Positions 54,774-63,500 of a stretch of 64,000 nt of DNA are shown here, piece by piece. The notes below the pieces were generated by a model. The model was not told the origin of the DNA. It searched no databases and worked only from the letters and a program-made list of their open reading frames with translations. The position numbers were made by a program, and so were the translations under genes. Positions within the stretch are counted from its first letter, which is position 1. Each line of letters starts with the position of its first letter. Source of the stretch: Fortiea contorta PCC 7126 (lineage in GTDB: Bacteria > Cyanobacteriota > Cyanobacteriia > Cyanobacteriales > Nostocaceae); assembly GCF_000332295.1 (NCBI RefSeq), contig NZ_KB235930.1:4491895-4555894 (forward strand). The letters run 5' to 3'.

Positions 54774-55661
54774 TTATGCAAGAGTGCGTCTGAGTTGCGG
54801 TTGAATGCTTAACAAGGCGACGAAGGCAAAACCCAGTAAGATTAATATTGCTCCCCCAAAGGTAACACTGCCCCAAGGCGCCTGCATGACTACACTTCCT
54901 AATCCCCAATTGTTGTGGAGATAGAGATAGCGGATTGGTTCAATGGCGTAGCTGAGGGGATTGAGGGTGGCGATAATTTGTAGCCATTTAGGCATGAAAG
55001 ATAAGGGTGCTAGGGCGGTGCTGGCGAATAATAATGGTAAGTTAACTACAAAAATTACTGCAATTAGTTCAATATGTCCGGGTAGAGCGAAAGCCAAACC
55101 CAGAGAAATCGCTGTCACACCCAAAGCTAGCAAGAAGACAATCAGGGCGATCGCGCTTAAACCTGCTGCATCCGGTAGTCCTGCTCCTAAGAAAGCTGCA
55201 GCAACGACAATCACCGCAGCCTGCAACAAACTTTGACTAATAATAAAGATTGCCGAAGCAAAAACAATGGAAAACCGAGATGCTAGAGGCGCCACCAGCA
55301 ACCGATTTAAAAAGCCGAACTCTCGATCAAACATGACGGGTAAACCAGCATTTAGTGCCCCAGCAAAAGCTGTAAAAACAATCACACCAGCACTAAGAAA
55401 TTGCCCGTAATTTGTCGTATCTCCAAACATGCCTTTAGGGGCGTTTTGGAACAACGCACCAAATAGCACCAACCACATCACTGGTTGAATAATCCCTGCT
55501 ACCAAGCTGGAGGGGCGGCGTTGCAATTGAATAAACAAGCGCCGAGTGAGAGCTAATGTCTCTTGTACTAAGTCACCGAAAAAATTATTATTAGTATCTA
55601 TGGATACTTGCGGTGATGTTGCTGGTTGCCAATTTAGATCAGATTTTGGGGTAACGCTCAT
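54774..55661 (-). CDS. ABC-2 type transporter permease (DrrB-like)
   Basis: This 295-residue membrane protein has six membrane segments and belongs to the ABC-2 (DrrB/daunorubicin) permease group. The first half has TRRLFIQLQRRPSSLVAGII and PVMWLVLFGALFQ; the signature before the last helices is LPLLFASTALAPLSFMPKWL and LNPLSYAIEPIRYLYLHN. It pairs with the ATPase encoded upstream to export a lipid, polysaccharide or small hydrophobic compound. A repeat element has been inserted in the 174-base gap between the two genes. Confidence 0.9.
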   Translation of the reverse strand: MSVTPKSDLNWQPATSPQVSIDTNNNFFGDLVQETLALTRRLFIQLQRRPSSLVAGIIQPVMWLVLFGALFQNAPKGMFGDTTNYGQFLSAGVIVFTAFAGALNAGLPVMFDREFGFLNRLLVAPLASRFSIVFASAIFIISQSLLQAAVIVVAAAFLGAGLPDAAGLSAIALIVFLLALGVTAISLGLAFALPGHIELIAVIFVVNLPLLFASTALAPLSFMPKWLQIIATLNPLSYAIEPIRYLYLHNNWGLGSVVMQAPWGSVTFGGAILILLGFAFVALLSIQPQLRRTLA

Positions 55662-55671
55662 AGTAATTTGG

Positions 55672-55830
55672 GAATGGGGAGGTGGGGAGTGTGGGGAGAT
55701 GGGGAGGTGGGGAGGTGGGGAGGTGGGGAGGTGGGAATTAAAGGGTCAGTCTTTAAGCCTCAAGCGCCAGCCTTTGAACTGGAAGCTTCCCATCACCCCA
55801 TCCCCCCATCTCCCCATCTCCCCATCCCTC
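55672..55830. repeat. hairpin element: G-rich arm, core, C-rich arm (copy B)
   Basis: GGGGAGGT and GGGGAGTGT units cover about 55676-55733. The middle has CCTCAAGCGCCAGCCTTTGAAC, a degenerate reverse copy of the 21-base unit expanded in copy C. CCCCATCTCC units cover about 55797-55827. The element lies between the ATPase and permease genes of one transporter. Confidence 0.8.
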
Positions 55831-55835
55831 ATCCC

Positions 55836-56855
55836 CTATCTCATATTCTGCTTTTTCTCGGCTTTTGGATCACGATTAGCAACTGCTGCGAGTTCCGCAT
55901 CCATTAAGGTTTTACCTGTGGCGGCGAGATAAACGTCGTCCAGGCTGGGGCGGGATTGAGCGATACTAAAAATGGGCAAGCCTGCAGCATTGAGTTTTTG
56001 CTGGATAGTAATCAGCGCATCGTTTTGTGGTGTCACCACTAAGTTGAGAGAATTTCCTTGGGCGGTGTTGACGATCGCTTCTTGCACAAATGGCAGATCT
56101 TGCAGAAGATTTTTGGCAATTTCGACTTCTTCTAGGGGGGAAAATTCTCGAATGCGTAATGTGATGCGATCGCCCCCTACTTGATCTTTTAACTGCGAAG
56201 GTGTACCGTTGGCTATCACGATTCCCCGATCAATTATCGCCACGCGATCGCTCAGTGCGTCAATCTCTTCTAAATAATGGCTGGTAATTACTACCGTAGT
56301 TCCAGACGCGCGCAATTTCCGCAAGAATTCCCAGACCACAAAACGGCTTTCAATGTCAAGTCCCACCGTCGGCTCGTCCAGTACCAGCACATCCGGCGCA
56401 TGAAGTAATCCAGCCGCCAAGTCTAGGCGTTTACGTAAACCCCCGGAGTAGGTTCCTGTTTTTTTGTTAGCGTATTCTTGCAAGCCGAGTAAATCTAGCA
56501 CTGTGTCAATCCGCTGTTTCCCAGTAGCGTTGGGGAGATGATAAAGCGCCGCTTGCAATTGCAGCAATTCTCTTCCCGTCAGGACTTTATCTAAAGCGAC
56601 TTCCTGGGCTACATAACCTAGGCGTTGTCTGGCGATTCTGGGATGATCTAACACGGAGATACCAGATACTTCGATTTTGCCAGCATCTGGTGTGGTGAGT
56701 GTACACAAGGCTCGTAAGGTCGTAGTCTTACCAGCACCGTTGGGGCCAAGTAAGCCAAAGATTTCTCCAGGTTCGACTTGGAAAGAGACATCTTTGACGG
56801 CTTCAACGCTACCGTAGGACTTTCGCAAATTTTGAATTAAAACGGCGGGAGCCAT
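55836..56855 (-). CDS. ABC transporter ATPase, DrrA/daunorubicin type
   Basis: This 339-residue ATPase drives the DrrB-like permease downstream. The Walker A motif is GPNGAGKTT (about residues 38-46), the Q-loop is VAQEVALDKV, the signature is YSGGLRKRLDLA, Walker B is DVLVLDEPTVGLD, and the switch His is in TSHYLEE. The C-terminal domain (about 225-310) with PSLDDVYLAATGKT is the DUF4162 tail of DrrA-type exporters. It is the first gene of the exporter unit; the minisatellite region lies upstream. Confidence 0.92.
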   Translation of the reverse strand: MAPAVLIQNLRKSYGSVEAVKDVSFQVEPGEIFGLLGPNGAGKTTTLRALCTLTTPDAGKIEVSGISVLDHPRIARQRLGYVAQEVALDKVLTGRELLQLQAALYHLPNATGKQRIDTVLDLLGLQEYANKKTGTYSGGLRKRLDLAAGLLHAPDVLVLDEPTVGLDIESRFVVWEFLRKLRASGTTVVITSHYLEEIDALSDRVAIIDRGIVIANGTPSQLKDQVGGDRITLRIREFSPLEEVEIAKNLLQDLPFVQEAIVNTAQGNSLNLVVTPQNDALITIQQKLNAAGLPIFSIAQSRPSLDDVYLAATGKTLMDAELAAVANRDPKAEKKQNMR

Positions 56856-56937
56856 GACAGCTAATCCCTAACTATACAAATCTCAACAATATCCATCTTT
56901 ATCTTAGCGGTGATGTTCGCTTCTGAAAGATTAAGGT

Positions 56938-57415
56938 ATGGGGAGGTGGGGAGTGTGGGGAGGTGGGGTGATGGGGTGATGGGGTGATGGGGTGATGGGG
57001 TGATGGGGATTAAGCGTCAGGCTCAAAGGCTCGCGCTTGAGGTTCAAAGGCTCGCGCTTGAGGTTCAAAGGCTGACGCTTGAGGTTCAAAGGCTGACGCT
57101 TGAGGTTCAAAGGCTGACGCTTGAGGTTCAAAGGCTGACGCTTGAGGTTCAAAGGCTGACGCTTGAGGTTCAAAGGCTGACGCTTGAGGTTCAAAGGCTG
57201 ACGCTTGAGGTTCAAAGGCTGACGCTTGAGGTTCAAAGGCTGACGCTTGAGGTTCCATACCCCATCACTCCCCACACCTCCCACACTCCCCACACCTCCC
57301 ACACCCCCCACACCCCCCACACTCCCCACACTTCCCACACCCCCCACACTCCCCACACCTCCCACACCTCCCACACCTCCCACACTCCCCACACTCCCCA
57401 CCTCCCCACCGTCGT
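56938..57415. repeat. hairpin element with expanded 21-base minisatellite (copy C)
   Basis: GGGGAGGT/GGGGTGAT units cover about 56940-57008. From about 57010 to 57254 there are 11 head-to-tail copies of a 21-base unit (GAGGTTCAAAGGCTGACGCTT; the first two copies read GCTCGCGCTT). CCCACACCT/CCCCACACC units cover about 57262-57410. Because 21 is a multiple of 3 and the unit lacks stops, long open frames appear on both strands; I do not consider them genes. Confidence 0.93.
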
Positions 57416-57844
57416 TCACACCTCAGCAGTTGGCTTTTGGGACTCTAGCCACTGCTTGTAGGCTTCCTCATCCCCTCCAAACGAATCAACGGAAACTTGA
57501 CGCTCTGGCATCGGCTTGAGGGGGGCGTTGATGGGATTATACTTGCAGTAGCAAATTACGACCATATCGTATTTTCCCATCGACACATCAGGTGTATAGG
57601 TTTCCACCCGTGTAACTTCCCAATCCCCTTTTCGATAGTGGGTGCTGTGTGCGTGTTGTTTGGGATCGTGAAGTGCTTCAACGCGAATAAACTCAGTCGG
57701 GCGATACCCTGGTTCAGGAATTTGTTTATCAGAGGAATCCCAGTGTTCAGTGAGAATCCGAGTAAGTGCTTGGGTGTGCTGTAACTTTCGGTTCTCCCAT
57801 CCTTCTGCACTGGGTTCAGCCTGAAAAATAATGTACTTATGCAT
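57416..57844 (-). CDS. hypothetical protein, 142 residues
   Basis: I do not recognise this protein. It is soluble, with no signal peptide or membrane part. It contains MHKYIIFQAEPSAEGWENRK at the N-terminus and SMGKYDMVVICYCKYNPINA in the second half. The last 20 residues are acidic. Its start codon overlaps the upstream gene's stop by one base (TAATG), so the two are coupled. Its stop is against the C-rich arm of a repeat element, so the original 3' end may have been altered by insertion. Confidence 0.65.
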   Translation of the reverse strand: MHKYIIFQAEPSAEGWENRKLQHTQALTRILTEHWDSSDKQIPEPGYRPTEFIRVEALHDPKQHAHSTHYRKGDWEVTRVETYTPDVSMGKYDMVVICYCKYNPINAPLKPMPERQVSVDSFGGDEEAYKQWLESQKPTAEV

Positions 57845-58056
57845 TAATCTAACTCCTGTTCATTTTCGTTATAAGACTTGGGAAACTCGGTTTTGCCTGC
57901 AAATACGCAATCAGCCTTGAAGATAGGCTCGTCGGGTGTCTTTTCAACTTCGATCAATTCCCAACCGTATTTGCGTGACATCTCCTCGCACTTACCTTCA
58001 TCGGTAGCTGCGTGACGTGATTTGTTTTCTTCTTCGTCGTATCTAGGTTTTGGCAT
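57844..58056 (-). CDS. small hypothetical protein, 70 residues
   Basis: I do not recognise this charged protein. It reads MPKPRYDEEENKSRHAATDE, then KCEEMSRKYGWELIEVEKTP and ends FPKSYNENEQELD. AGGAG lies 10 bases before the ATG at 58056, which decides the start; the open frame extends 27 codons further upstream without support. It is translated together with the 142-residue gene. The two may act together; nothing more can be said. Confidence 0.7.
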   Translation of the reverse strand: MPKPRYDEEENKSRHAATDEGKCEEMSRKYGWELIEVEKTPDEPIFKADCVFAGKTEFPKSYNENEQELD

Positions 58057-58207
58057 ACTTAAATAGCTCCTAGTTCGGGTACTCGGACTTGGGAGAAGTC
58101 GTCTCGGTTGAGTGTGGCTGCACTCACCGGGGCGCATTCGATATTTATCTCAGACAGATGCTAGGCTGTATAATAGTTCAAGTGTTCTAACCTGCACAAG
58201 AGACACT

Positions 58208-58915
58208 CTAATTTCGCCACAAAGCAATACCACCTAATAGGCCTGTGATGTTGGGGATGAGTTTGACGTTGAGAGGGAGATGGATGTTAACTCTGACGGC
58301 TTCCCCACCGCCTATGTAGAGACAATCATAATTGAAGAGGTGTTGCAAAGAAGCGATCGCTTTTTCTAATCGCTTATTCCATCTTTTCTCGCCGATTTTT
58401 TCTAGCGTCGCTCGCCCTAGCTGTTGCTCGTAGGTTTCTCCTTTGCGAAACTGATGATGTCCCATTTCCATGTTGGGTACTAGTTTCCCGTCTACAAATA
58501 ATGCGGAACCGAATCCAGTACCTAGGGTGATTACCAGTTCTACACCTTTGCCGGCGATCGCTCCCAACCCTTGCATATCTGCATCATTAATTACCCGCAC
58601 TGGCTTGTTTAATTGCCTTGAAAGTACTGCGGCTAGGTCAAAACCAATCCAATCTCTGTGTAAATTGGCTGCTGTTTCTGTGACACCGCTGCGGACTACA
58701 CCGGGAAATCCTACGGAGGCGCGATGAAACTCTCCCTGTGCTGCGGCTAAAACTGCGATCGCATTAATCACCATTTCTGGTGTCGCAGGTTGGGGTGTAT
58801 CTAAACGCCCTCTTTCTGTTAAGGGAGTCCCCGTAACATCCAATACTATAGCCTTAACGCCGCTACCACCAATATCTACTGATAGGGTGCGAATCGATCC
58901 ATTTTCTTCAACCAT
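58208..58915 (-). CDS. ROK-family sugar kinase (polyphosphate glucokinase-like)
   Basis: This 235-residue kinase has the actin-like ATPase fold. The phosphate-1 motif is LSVDIGGSGVKAIVLDV (residues about 10-26), the sugar-binding region is NLHRDWIGFDLA and VINDADMQGLGA, phosphate-2 is ITLGTGFGSALF, and the C-terminal adenosine motif is LYIGGGEAV. DIGGSGVK and LGTGFGSALF are close to PpgK, which phosphorylates glucose with polyphosphate or ATP. It lacks the ROK zinc-binding Cys cluster, in agreement with PpgK. It is monocistronic. Confidence 0.88.
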   Translation of the reverse strand: MVEENGSIRTLSVDIGGSGVKAIVLDVTGTPLTERGRLDTPQPATPEMVINAIAVLAAAQGEFHRASVGFPGVVRSGVTETAANLHRDWIGFDLAAVLSRQLNKPVRVINDADMQGLGAIAGKGVELVITLGTGFGSALFVDGKLVPNMEMGHHQFRKGETYEQQLGRATLEKIGEKRWNKRLEKAIASLQHLFNYDCLYIGGGEAVRVNIHLPLNVKLIPNITGLLGGIALWRN

Positions 58916-59159
58916 GAGGTTATCATCTGCTCAATGCTCGCTATTTGGTTATTATGCGCTGCTAAATCTTAGTGCTCCCCAGATGTTTGCAGATTTTTAA
59001 CAAGCTGAGGAAATTTTTTTCAGCATGATCAGGAGTGTGGTATTCGTCAGCATATCTGTGAAATTTTGTTGAGATTTAGTTTGTCCCAGTAAATAACTGG
59101 AGCAGTATCCAAAAAAACCTTCTTTATCCCTTGGAACGCAACATCAATCTTCATGCTGG

Positions 59160-59408
59160 TTAACTGAACATACTTTCCCGTTCGTCCCACTCAGAACGCA
59201 GTTGCTCAACCCACTCTTGAGCATCCATTCCAGACAATAAATTGGGGGCTATTCCATAAAAATCGGTCACTTGACGCTTTGGTTTGGCTTGAGTTTCCGA
59301 CTGTGTAGATACTTGCTCTGTTAATTGCCGAATTAATTCTAGCTGTTCCTCTGTTGATAACCCTTGGGCTTGCTTTAATATTGCTTCTAATTGGGAACTC
59401 ATCAGCAT
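59160..59408 (-). CDS. small acidic protein, antitoxin-like
   Basis: This 82-residue protein has a helical N-terminus (SQLEAILKQAQGLSTEEQLE) and a C-terminus GIAPNLLSGMDAQEWVEQLR-SEWDERE. The pattern of LSxEEQLELIRQL plus a short acidic end is common in cyanobacterial antitoxin-like proteins. No toxin gene follows. A damaged copy of the LSGMDAQEWVEQLR part is present at 63190-63243. A second ATG two codons in may be the start. Confidence 0.6.
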   Translation of the reverse strand: MLMSSQLEAILKQAQGLSTEEQLELIRQLTEQVSTQSETQAKPKRQVTDFYGIAPNLLSGMDAQEWVEQLRSEWDERESMFS

Positions 59409-59688
59409 TTACCCATGATAAATAGGATGAATATCAATATTTTACTTAGGAAAGAAAGCAGTTTCCTGCCACTTTCTAGGAAATGTCAGTCTATTGTGAA
59501 GCTATACTTAGTATTTTTCTTGCCAGAGTATAAAGATTTTACAGTTTTGCACGTAAAGATACTGTAAATATTGACAATTAAAAAAAGCAAACATATTTTC
59601 AAGGTTTATATTCAGCAATAAGCACTTAAGAAAAAATACTTATTTTTTCTTGAAGGGATTTGTATCTCCACTTACAACTAATCAATCC

Positions 59689-60141
59689 ATGAAATTCAAC
59701 GCAAAAATCGCTGTTGCTCTATTTGCAATCTCTGCTGGTATCTTTGGTGTTTCTTCTCAAGCATCTGCTGGTGAAGGTGCTGCTGCTGGTTCTGCTGCTT
59801 TCTCTGTAGACAGCAATGGCAAGATTACGGGCGCTGCAGTATCTGCTGCTGTAGGTAAAAATAATGCCGCAGCAACAGCTACTAACGTTTCTGTTGGCGC
59901 AGGTATTTTGGGGATCAACGTAGGTTTTACAAGCAACACAGCAACCGCAGTTGGCAGTGCTGGAGCCTTAACTGTTACAGCTAAGAATAGTGATGAACTA
60001 GGCAATATTAATATTAGTGGAGTTGTAGGTGAGATTAAAGCTGATGGTGATACACAACCAAGTACAACACAAAATAACAGTTTAAATGCAAAACCAAACT
60101 TAAACTATGGCGATACCAACTTGGTTAAACTTGGTCAATAG
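59689..60141 (+). CDS. secreted Ala/Gly/Thr-rich protein
   Basis: This 150-residue exported protein has a signal peptide (MKFNAKIAVALFAISAGIFG, cleavage near ASA-GEG). The mature part has repeating short blocks rich in Ala, Val, Gly, Thr and Asn (AAVSAAVGKNNAAATATNVS; GAGILGINVGFTSNTATAVG), likely beta-strands or a fibre. The tail is polar. It is of unknown function. I chose the ATG at 59689 because it puts the signal at the N-terminus; an in-frame TTG at 59650 is less likely. A strong palindromic terminator follows. Confidence 0.75.
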   Translation: MKFNAKIAVALFAISAGIFGVSSQASAGEGAAAGSAAFSVDSNGKITGAAVSAAVGKNNAAATATNVSVGAGILGINVGFTSNTATAVGSAGALTVTAKNSDELGNINISGVVGEIKADGDTQPSTTQNNSLNAKPNLNYGDTNLVKLGQ

Positions 60142-60285
60142 TTAATCGCTCGCTATCATCCCCAAAACAATCACAATTTACGCGTGATCAACAATTAGGG
60201 GGGTAATGAATACATCTACTACGCTTACTAGAGTTCAGGGTGAAAATATATTAGATGCTTCACCCTAACTAGTTCAATGTTGTTT

Positions 60286-60317
60286 AAATAGAGACGCGAA
60301 CGTTCGTGTCTCTATTT
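60286..60317 (+). terminator. palindromic terminator after the secreted protein gene
   Basis: AAATAGAGACGCGAAC and GTTCGTGTCTCTATTT pair along 16 bases with one G-T wobble, ending in ATTTC. It is placed between the secreted protein gene and the next gene and probably separates the two units. Confidence 0.75.
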
Positions 60318-60358
60318 CAAGACTATGGCATCATTAAACATAGTGTGTCATTTATCTA

Positions 60359-62665
60359 ATGCTTTTTTTTGAATTCTCACAACTTAATACTTTATATTTA
60401 GATAATTTTGAATTTAACAATCAACTAGAGTATGTTGCAAGTCCCAAAACCAAATCTTTATTTGTAGCTGATTCATTTCCACTAATTCATGTAAAAGATT
60501 TAAAAAATATAACAAAATATACGCCTTTACATATACCCAATATCATTGTTGAGCCAAAATTCACTAGGGTAGCAGATTTAGAAACTAAACTAACTGATGT
60601 TCAAAGTTGTTCACCAGACCTGATTAGGAAACCAGAATTTACTAGAGTTGCAGATTTAGAAGCAAAAATAAACAATCTGTCTTGTGATTTAAATGAAAAA
60701 AATTATTCTTCTATTGCACAGAATAATCAACAGATTCCCAAAACAAAGCCAGAGAATACAGAGTATATTACTGCTCCTCGGATAATCCCTAAAAACAAAC
60801 TTAATACCTTCTTAACTACAATACCAATCAACGGTAGAAATATTAATCATTTAACGAATAGGGATGTTATTCTAACTAATAGTTTTGGTGATGCTCAGAA
60901 TAGAGTTTTTGATGTTAATGCTATCTTTAGATTAAGTGATCAGGTAGAAGAGAGTTTAACTAAAAAGAATATTTTCACGCTGCGACAAATAGGTAGCTAT
61001 ATACAACTACAAACTGTAAATACGAAAAAGAAAATTACAGTTAATATTCAAGAACCAAGAACTTTATTAGGTACACAAATCCAATTAAGTTTAGTTGGGT
61101 CTTGTATATTTCCTGGTACTAATCCAGATAAGCAATGTACATTTACGCCTGGAGTTGTTACCAATCGTAATGCAATTGATCAAGATACTTTACTACCTAA
61201 AGAAATTTTTCAACCTTCTCAATTAGCAAATATAGTTACACCTGAATCTTTAGCAGCTATTAAAGAGCCAGGTTTTCAACAAGGAGCTAATGGTCAAGAA
61301 GTTGGTATAAATTTATTTTTCCCCAATTCTGGTTATACATTTGGTAATTTGCAAGCAGATAAGGTTTCTATTAGAAGAACTGAAAATTTAGAAAATACAC
61401 CTGTGGGGATTTACTCTACGGTTAACCAAGTTATTAAAGCCAATGATCAAGAAGCTGTTATCGGTCGTACAGTCCGCAGTTTAACGGTAATGGCTAATGA
61501 TGATAATAGGTTATTAAACTCTGCTGCACAATTAGCTAGTTTATTTCTACCAGATGCTAATCCAAAGTTGGCTGATAGCTCAAAACCTGTAAATCAAAAC
61601 ATCAACAAAAACCTGATTTTTGCTGCAAATAATGTCTGGACGCCACCCAATAGTTTGATGTTTTATCATGCTGGTATTGGCAGAGCAAAAACTCCCCCAC
61701 CTCAAGAAAATACGCCTGCTTCTACTTTTAATAGTATCTGGATTGGAACTTCACCAATATCTAAATATAGTAGATACAGTAAGTCTTATTATCAAATCTT
61801 GTCTCCTCAAAGGATAGTAAGTGCATCTGGTGCAGAAGGCGGGGCTAATTCTAATGTGAGTTTGTTATCATTAGTCAATAATCAAAGTTTTTCCACAGCA
61901 ACTTTAAAAGATTATTACGCTCAAATATATCTGACAATCTCTAATCAAGATGTGAATTATATTACGTATAGTACACTGACTGAAGATAAAAAATATTATC
62001 CACATATTAGCTTTAGTGGCAATATTACCAGTAACGAAAATATCTGGCGTTACTACGCTGGCATTATCGGCGATGATAATTTAAAAGCTTATATTGGCAC
62101 TGATTTTACAAGAAACACATTGGATGGATGGACTTTTTTTACTGGTGCGATCGCTTACGCAAATCCTGACAATGAATACTATAGTCAAGTACAAGGTGGC
62201 ATTAGCAAAAACCTGAAATTAAATTCCCATACTAATCTGTTCTTATCCGCATCTGTTAATTATGCTTTAGACGGCGAAACTCCCGTTGATGATATTGTGA
62301 TTAATTCAATTAAAAATTCACTTAATCTTAGTGCTAGAGCGAATATTGGGAATATTTCACTAGGTTTAACAAATAGTTTTGGTAATATATTGCCTAATTC
62401 TTCTCAAAACAGTTTGACAACAGATTTAACAATTACGTTCAATCAAAATTTTCAAATTTCGGGATACTATACACCTATTAATGAAAATTTTACACGCTCT
62501 CGATATGGCGCTAGTGCTTTGTTAAAATTTGGGGATAATAATAAATTTTCAATACTCAGTTTTTCCTGGACTAATAATGAATATATTTTTGGAAAAGACG
62601 CTGATGGTAATCAACTCAGTGACACCAATAATACATTTTTTATTCTATTAAGAAGTAACTTATAG
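60359..62665 (+). CDS. large surface protein, probable C-terminal beta-barrel
   Basis: This 768-residue protein is not one I recognise. No signal peptide is visible at the ATG, and a stop lies just upstream in frame (60341), which is odd for an exported protein. Near the N-terminus a short unit is repeated: EPKFTRVADLETKL (about 65-78) and KPEFTRVADLEAKI (about 91-104). From about residue 500 on, the sequence alternates hydrophobic and polar residues in strands with aromatic ends (WRYYAGIIG; TFFTGAIAYANP; NLFLSASVNYAL; FSILSFSWTNN; TFFILLRSNL), as in outer-membrane beta-barrels. Export or start assignment is therefore unresolved. Confidence 0.65.
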   Translation: MLFFEFSQLNTLYLDNFEFNNQLEYVASPKTKSLFVADSFPLIHVKDLKNITKYTPLHIPNIIVEPKFTRVADLETKLTDVQSCSPDLIRKPEFTRVADLEAKINNLSCDLNEKNYSSIAQNNQQIPKTKPENTEYITAPRIIPKNKLNTFLTTIPINGRNINHLTNRDVILTNSFGDAQNRVFDVNAIFRLSDQVEESLTKKNIFTLRQIGSYIQLQTVNTKKKITVNIQEPRTLLGTQIQLSLVGSCIFPGTNPDKQCTFTPGVVTNRNAIDQDTLLPKEIFQPSQLANIVTPESLAAIKEPGFQQGANGQEVGINLFFPNSGYTFGNLQADKVSIRRTENLENTPVGIYSTVNQVIKANDQEAVIGRTVRSLTVMANDDNRLLNSAAQLASLFLPDANPKLADSSKPVNQNINKNLIFAANNVWTPPNSLMFYHAGIGRAKTPPPQENTPASTFNSIWIGTSPISKYSRYSKSYYQILSPQRIVSASGAEGGANSNVSLLSLVNNQSFSTATLKDYYAQIYLTISNQDVNYITYSTLTEDKKYYPHISFSGNITSNENIWRYYAGIIGDDNLKAYIGTDFTRNTLDGWTFFTGAIAYANPDNEYYSQVQGGISKNLKLNSHTNLFLSASVNYALDGETPVDDIVINSIKNSLNLSARANIGNISLGLTNSFGNILPNSSQNSLTTDLTITFNQNFQISGYYTPINENFTRSRYGASALLKFGDNNKFSILSFSWTNNEYIFGKDADGNQLSDTNNTFFILLRSNL

Positions 62666-63500
62666 CAATCCGATTTGATTTGGAGAAAAAACCTCAGTAT
62701 ATGTATGAGAGCAAGTGGCGTGGAAACCCCCTCCGGGTGACGCTACGCACAGTCGCTCTAAGCGTACTCCTACGGAGAAGCAAGCCACGTGTAGCGTCTC
62801 GTAGAGAAGCTTTACGCTGCGCTAATACCATTTCACTTTAATAATGATACAAACACGTTGGTAGGGAACAGTGCCCATTGGTGTCAACTTAAGCCACAGA
62901 TGGCTGATTGCAGGGCTTACCTACCCGCCAGGGAATGAATTCCCTCTCTTATAGCTGAAGTCTACTAAAGTAGACTAGGAATTTGTGAGAATTTTCAGTC
63001 ATCTTGAGATGACTTAAGCTATGAGACTCAGAATTCATTGTGAGGCGGGACAAGGCTTTCACGTTAAGTTGACACGTATGGGCAGTGCCGTGCCCCTACG
63101 AGAAATCTATCTGTATCAACTTTTTCGTGAATTGGTATAACGCCAGTCGCCTACGGTGAGAAAACGCCTCATGCGCGCTGGGCTGGATTCACCGCAACGC
63201 AGTTGCTCAACCCACTCTTGAGCATCCATTCCAGACAAGAAATTGGCGACGCGACTACAACCACTAGAGAAAAAGGCGATCGCATTCTTGAGTCTGTCTC
63301 TAACGGCTGGGTAGAAGTTATCAAAGAAATTTATGCCTTTCGACAACCCCAGCCTAGTTAATATTTGCAGAAATTTCTACCGACAGCACTATCTAGATTT
63401 GCTAGTCTAGGGATAATGGCAGGATAGCTGTTGGTGATGTAGCTGTTTAACGGCTATCAGGCGAAAAATTAGTATTAAAAGTAGTATAACTGCAAAAACT
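62666..63500. other. repeat-rich intergenic region
   Basis: About 62710-62830 is a complex repeat with CCTCCGGGTGACGCTACGC, CCTACGGAGAAGCAAGCC and TGTAGCGTCTCGTAGAGAAG palindromic parts, of a class common in Nostocales. A gene remnant lies at 63190-63243. AAGTAGACT and TTGAGATGACTTAAG units lie between. No intact gene is visible. Confidence 0.55.
63190..63243 (-). pseudogene. remnant of the small acidic protein gene
   Basis: The minus strand encodes NFLSGMDAQEWVEQLRC, which matches the 59160-59408 product over this stretch. The DNA from AACGCAGTTGCTCAACCC to AAATTGG differs from the intact gene at one base in about 49. The flanks do not match, so it is a broken duplicate of the 3' part. Confidence 0.7.

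Noticed and set aside
57010-57254. Possible CRISPR array
   Set aside because: The repeats are head to tail with no unique spacers between them and no cas genes are nearby; it is a minisatellite.
57000-57519. Several long open frames with 7-residue repeats on both strands
   Set aside because: They come from a 21-base tandem repeat that lacks stop codons in most frames, together with GGGGAG/CTCCCC runs. There are no ribosome sites, and the protein repeats differ by frame.
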